A DNA stretch of 9,655 nt, taken from an uncultured Bacteroidales bacterium. GTDB lineage: Bacteria > Bacteroidota > Bacteroidia > Bacteroidales > Paludibacteraceae. The stretch is from contig USNU01000033.1 of NCBI GenBank assembly GCA_900556095.1, positions 1-9,655 of the forward strand. Direction: 5' to 3'. How positions within the stretch are numbered: position 1 is the first letter of the stretch; every line of letters begins with the position of its first letter. Position numbers and translations under genes: made by a program. Below the pieces are notes generated by a model. It was not told the DNA's origin. It saw only the letters and a program-made list of their open reading frames with translations, and ran no database searches. Positions 7,498 through 9,655 of this stretch are shown piece after piece.

Positions 7498-7524
7498 TTG
7501 GTTTGTAAAAATGCTTTATACAAT

Positions 7525-8367
7525 ATGAAAACCGGACTGGTGTTGGAAGGTGGCGGAATGCGTGGGATTTATACCTGCGGAGTGTTGGATATAATGATGG
7601 ATAAGGGCTTTGAACCTGATGTGTTGTGTGGCACATCGGCGGGTGCGCTTTTTGGTGTAAACCTCCCATCCAAGCAACGTGGCAGAGCCTTTGACTACAA
7701 TTATCGGTATTGTGACAATCCTAATTACGTATCCATTCGTTCTCTTATCCGCACGGGCAATATGGTGAATGTGGATTTTTCGTACAATCGTATTCCTAAC
7801 GAGTTGGTTCCTTTTGACGAAGCCGCGTACGAAGCCTCTAAAACACAAGTGTTTGCTACTGTAACCAACGTCAAAACCGGCAAAGCCGAATATATACATA
7901 TCAAAAATTGTATGACGCAGATAGATTGGCTTCGTGCATCGGGTACGTTGCCGTTTATTTCGCGTAGGGTGCATATCGGTGAAAATGACTATTTGGATGG
8001 CGGATTGGTAGATAATATCCCGTTAGATAAAGCGTTTGAGGAGGGGTGCGATAAGGTAATTGTAGTGCTGACGCGCCCCATTGAATTCCGTCTGAATGAA
8101 CACATGTATTTGCTCAGTAAGATTTTCTATCCGCAAGAGAAGAACTTGCAACAAGCATTGCGGGTGCGCAGCGCGAACTATAACAAACGTATGCAACAGG
8201 TGCGCAAACTGAAAGAGGAAGGCAAGATATTTGTATTCTCGCCCGAGACGTTGTTACCGGTGCGCCGCTTGGAGCGCAATCCGTTTCACCTGAAGCAAGT
8301 GTATCACCTTGGTCTCCGTGATGCCACCCGCGAATGGGAACAATTAGAGATCTATCTGCAGAAATAA
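7525..8367 (+). CDS. Patatin-like phospholipase, YjjU-type
   Basis: A 280-aa serine acyl hydrolase of the patatin family, which cleaves acyl chains from (phospho)lipids using a Ser-Asp dyad. The oxyanion-hole loop is GGGMRG (residues 9-14). The nucleophile elbow is GTSAG (36-40) with Ser38, and the catalytic Asp is in DGG (158-160). The segment WLRASGTLPFI (135-145) just before it is typical of the bacterial YjjU-like group, as is the C-terminal tail of about 100 residues. There is no signal peptide, so it is predicted cytoplasmic or peripheral to the inner membrane. All catalytic motifs are intact and the length is normal. The chosen start is ATG 7525, two residues before the conserved TGLVLEGGG strand; upstream TTG codons in frame (from 7495) lie inside the promoter-like box. 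It is separated from its neighbours by 437 and 121 bp and is probably its own unit. The physiological substrate cannot be told from sequence. Confidence 0.95.
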   Translation: MKTGLVLEGGGMRGIYTCGVLDIMMDKGFEPDVLCGTSAGALFGVNLPSKQRGRAFDYNYRYCDNPNYVSIRSLIRTGNMVNVDFSYNRIPNELVPFDEAAYEASKTQVFATVTNVKTGKAEYIHIKNCMTQIDWLRASGTLPFISRRVHIGENDYLDGGLVDNIPLDKAFEEGCDKVIVVLTRPIEFRLNEHMYLLSKIFYPQEKNLQQALRVRSANYNKRMQQVRKLKEEGKIFVFSPETLLPVRRLERNPFHLKQVYHLGLRDATREWEQLEIYLQK

Positions 8368-8422
8368 GCCAATACGAAGAGACATTGCTTTCTTGTAAAA
8401 TTTTGTATACTGCCAATATCTG

Positions 8423-8453
8423 TTGTGTATGTGAAAAAAAAAGTGTACCTTTG
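8423..8453 (+). promoter_or_regulatory. Bacteroidota-type promoter for the terminal lipoprotein gene
   Basis: TTG at 8423-8425, a 20-nt gap containing a run of nine A, then TACCTTTG at 8446-8453. This matches the Bacteroidota housekeeping consensus (TTG or TTTG near -33, TAnnTTTG near -7) in both boxes and spacing. Transcription would begin near 8459-8461, leaving a leader of about 30 nt before ATG 8489. It is the most convincing promoter in the window and supports the phylum assignment. Confidence 0.75.
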
Positions 8454-8488
8454 TGCGCTATTTTGTACATATAAAAACTAAATTCACA

Positions 8489-9655
8489 ATGAAAGCAAAA
8501 CATCTACTCTTTGTCGTAGCAGGCTGCTGTATGGGCTTTGCTATGAGTGGCTGTAAAGCAAATGTTGACTTGAAAAACATCGACAAAACCGCGGAGTTGG
8601 ATATGGGTATCGCTCTGCCTGTGGGGTCGATGAGTGCAACCATCGGTGATTTTCTTGCCGACGGGCAGGTGCCGAATATCTATGTGGATTCGCTTAACAA
8701 TAAGGGAATCCTAACTTTCAAAGATACATTCAGCATAGACAGAAAGTATCACCAAGTGGACTTGAGCCAGTATATTTCGGAGAAAACACTCACAATGAAT
8801 GTGTATGACAAGTTGCAGGGAACCCCTGAACTGGATAATCATCAAATTACGGGTGATGATAATAAAGAGATTATATTGGCATTTCCGCTGACTCTGAAAT
8901 TGAAAGGTATCAACAATAACGAGAATAACGAGCGTTTGGATAGCGCATTGATAGAGAACGCGCATTTTGTCAGTACGATTGTCCCCAAAAATTTGCCGCT
9001 AAAATGGGAATGGATCAATAGTGTGAGCATTGATTTGGGGTCCGCTTTTTCTCGTCCGCAAGGTAAAAATGTGGTAGTCTATTCGAAGGGCAATGGGTAT
9101 GGATATGGCCAAGACATTCCAATCAGTGTTACGGAGTTTACTATCAATTTGATGAAGAGTAAGACGCCTGCCACTCCTGAGGCGTATTTCGGTAATGTAA
9201 TAGATACTTGCGATTTTGTCATCTATTTCAATTTTACGGTACCTACTTCTGCGGGCAAGGTAACGATTGCTGACGATGCTGCGTTTGAATATCATCTGGG
9301 TGTGCAGTTTATTGACTATAAGGCTATTTGGGGTATGTTTACTCCATCAAAAGATATGTATGATGAGGATACGGTAAACATTGCCGAAGAGTGGGCGGCT
9401 TGGAGACAACTCAAGAAAGCCAAATTGCCTTTTGCTGAGCCTGTTATAGATATGCAGATTACTACTCAAGTGGCAGGTGCATTGATGCTGCAAGGTGATT
9501 ATTTGTTTGTGGAGACCGAAGACAAATCGCAGAAACGATATGCAACTTTCAATGGCAATCAAACGCTTTATCGTGATTTTAGTCCAGATGAATATCTATC
9601 GCTTACAAGCACGATAGGCGACTCGGCAACTATGCATGTACGCTTTGATAACACC
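8489..9655 (+). CDS. Large lipoprotein of unknown function, 3' end outside window
   Basis: The frame is open from ATG 8489 to the last base (389 codons), so the C-terminus is missing. Residues 1-21 form a lipoprotein signal peptide ending AMSGC, with lipidated Cys22, so the protein is envelope-anchored. After it comes a conserved-looking start, V-D-L-K-N-I-D then M-G-I-A-L-P-V-G-S-M (residues 26-48), which I recall from uncharacterised Bacteroidales lipoproteins. The rest is rich in predicted beta-strand segments alternating hydrophobic and polar residues (for example FPLTLKLKGI near 132-141 and VIYFNFTVP near 244-252), with many Asn and Asp. No catalytic motif, SusD-type TPR helix pattern or membrane helix was seen. 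It has its own strong promoter. A surface or periplasmic structural/adhesive role fits the beta-rich composition but is inference. Confidence 0.85.
   Translation, partial: MKAKHLLFVVAGCCMGFAMSGCKANVDLKNIDKTAELDMGIALPVGSMSATIGDFLADGQVPNIYVDSLNNKGILTFKDTFSIDRKYHQVDLSQYISEKTLTMNVYDKLQGTPELDNHQITGDDNKEIILAFPLTLKLKGINNNENNERLDSALIENAHFVSTIVPKNLPLKWEWINSVSIDLGSAFSRPQGKNVVVYSKGNGYGYGQDIPISVTEFTINLMKSKTPATPEAYFGNVIDTCDFVIYFNFTVPTSAGKVTIADDAAFEYHLGVQFIDYKAIWGMFTPSKDMYDEDTVNIAEEWAAWRQLKKAKLPFAEPVIDMQITTQVAGALMLQGDYLFVETEDKSQKRYATFNGNQTLYRDFSPDEYLSLTSTIGDSATMHVRFDNT

Larger units (their letters stand above)
7088..7524. other. Gene-poor 437-bp gap with regulatory-looking structure
   Basis: No reading frame here has a recognisable product. 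From left to right it holds a short Cys-containing frame (7147-7236, doubtful), a small hairpin CCTAT/ATAGG with a 9-nt loop (7240-7258), a terminator-like hairpin with a T run (7325-7350), a perfect 15-bp palindrome (7408-7422), and an imperfect 19-bp inverted repeat next to a promoter-like box (7471-7497). The left half is long enough for a small RNA ending at the terminator, but no promoter for one was found. The right half reads as the control region of the patatin gene. Confidence 0.6.

Noticed and set aside
7516..7974. 152-codon open frame on the - strand
   Set aside because: It lies opposite the conserved patatin catalytic core, has no recognisable domain and has the composition of an antisense shadow.
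1..9655. CRISPR array, tRNA, rRNA or insertion sequence
   Set aside because: No regularly spaced long direct repeats, no tRNA cloverleaf, no rRNA sequence, no transposase and no terminal inverted repeats were seen on either strand.

Overview
The window looks like a chromosomal segment of a Bacteroidota bacterium, most likely order Bacteroidales. Four things point there. A near-perfect Bacteroidota-type promoter (TTG, 20-nt gap, TACCTTTG) precedes the last gene. No start codon is preceded by a convincing Shine-Dalgarno site; the starts sit in A/T-rich context. Two lipoproteins have short signal peptides ending in MSAC or MSGC. The protein families (TPR end-of-group protein, Cys-rich/DUF2569-like membrane protein, lipoprotein with a repeated LPVGS-type start) are ones I associate with Bacteroidales. 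No taxonomic search could be run. All six supported genes lie on the + strand, and the first and last run off the window.

Layout: (1) 1-1023, the 3' part of a tetratricopeptide-repeat protein. (2) 1024-1202, a gap with a row of six 11-bp-phased repeat units. (3) 1203-4598, a DUF4011 / superfamily-1 helicase / Vsr-like nuclease fusion of 1131 aa, related to the Hhe type of anti-phage helicase but without room for the C-terminal DUF3320. (4) 4615-6036, 16 nt downstream, a membrane protein with an N-terminal five-cysteine putative zinc-binding module, about five DUF2569-like membrane helices and a ~250-aa C-terminal domain predicted to be extracytoplasmic. (5) 6095-7087, a small lipoprotein that is a stand-alone class-B-PBP-like transpeptidase domain. 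It keeps SxN and KTG, but its SxxK motif reads SIVS. (6) 7088-7524, a gene-poor 437-bp gap with a terminator candidate and two clean inverted repeats. (7) 7525-8367, a patatin-like (YjjU-type) phospholipase. (8) 8368-8488, a gap with the best promoter in the window. (9) 8489-9655, the start of a large lipoprotein of unknown function.

How they may work together: the helicase-nuclease and the membrane protein are close enough to be one transcript, and the PBP-like lipoprotein (58-nt gap) may belong to it, with the hairpin at 7325-7350 as a possible end. A nucleic-acid helicase co-transcribed with a Cys-rich membrane protein and an apparently acylation-defective PBP-like lipoprotein is an unusual combination. 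A defence or envelope-stress role is conceivable but is inference only. The patatin and the last lipoprotein look like separately controlled genes.
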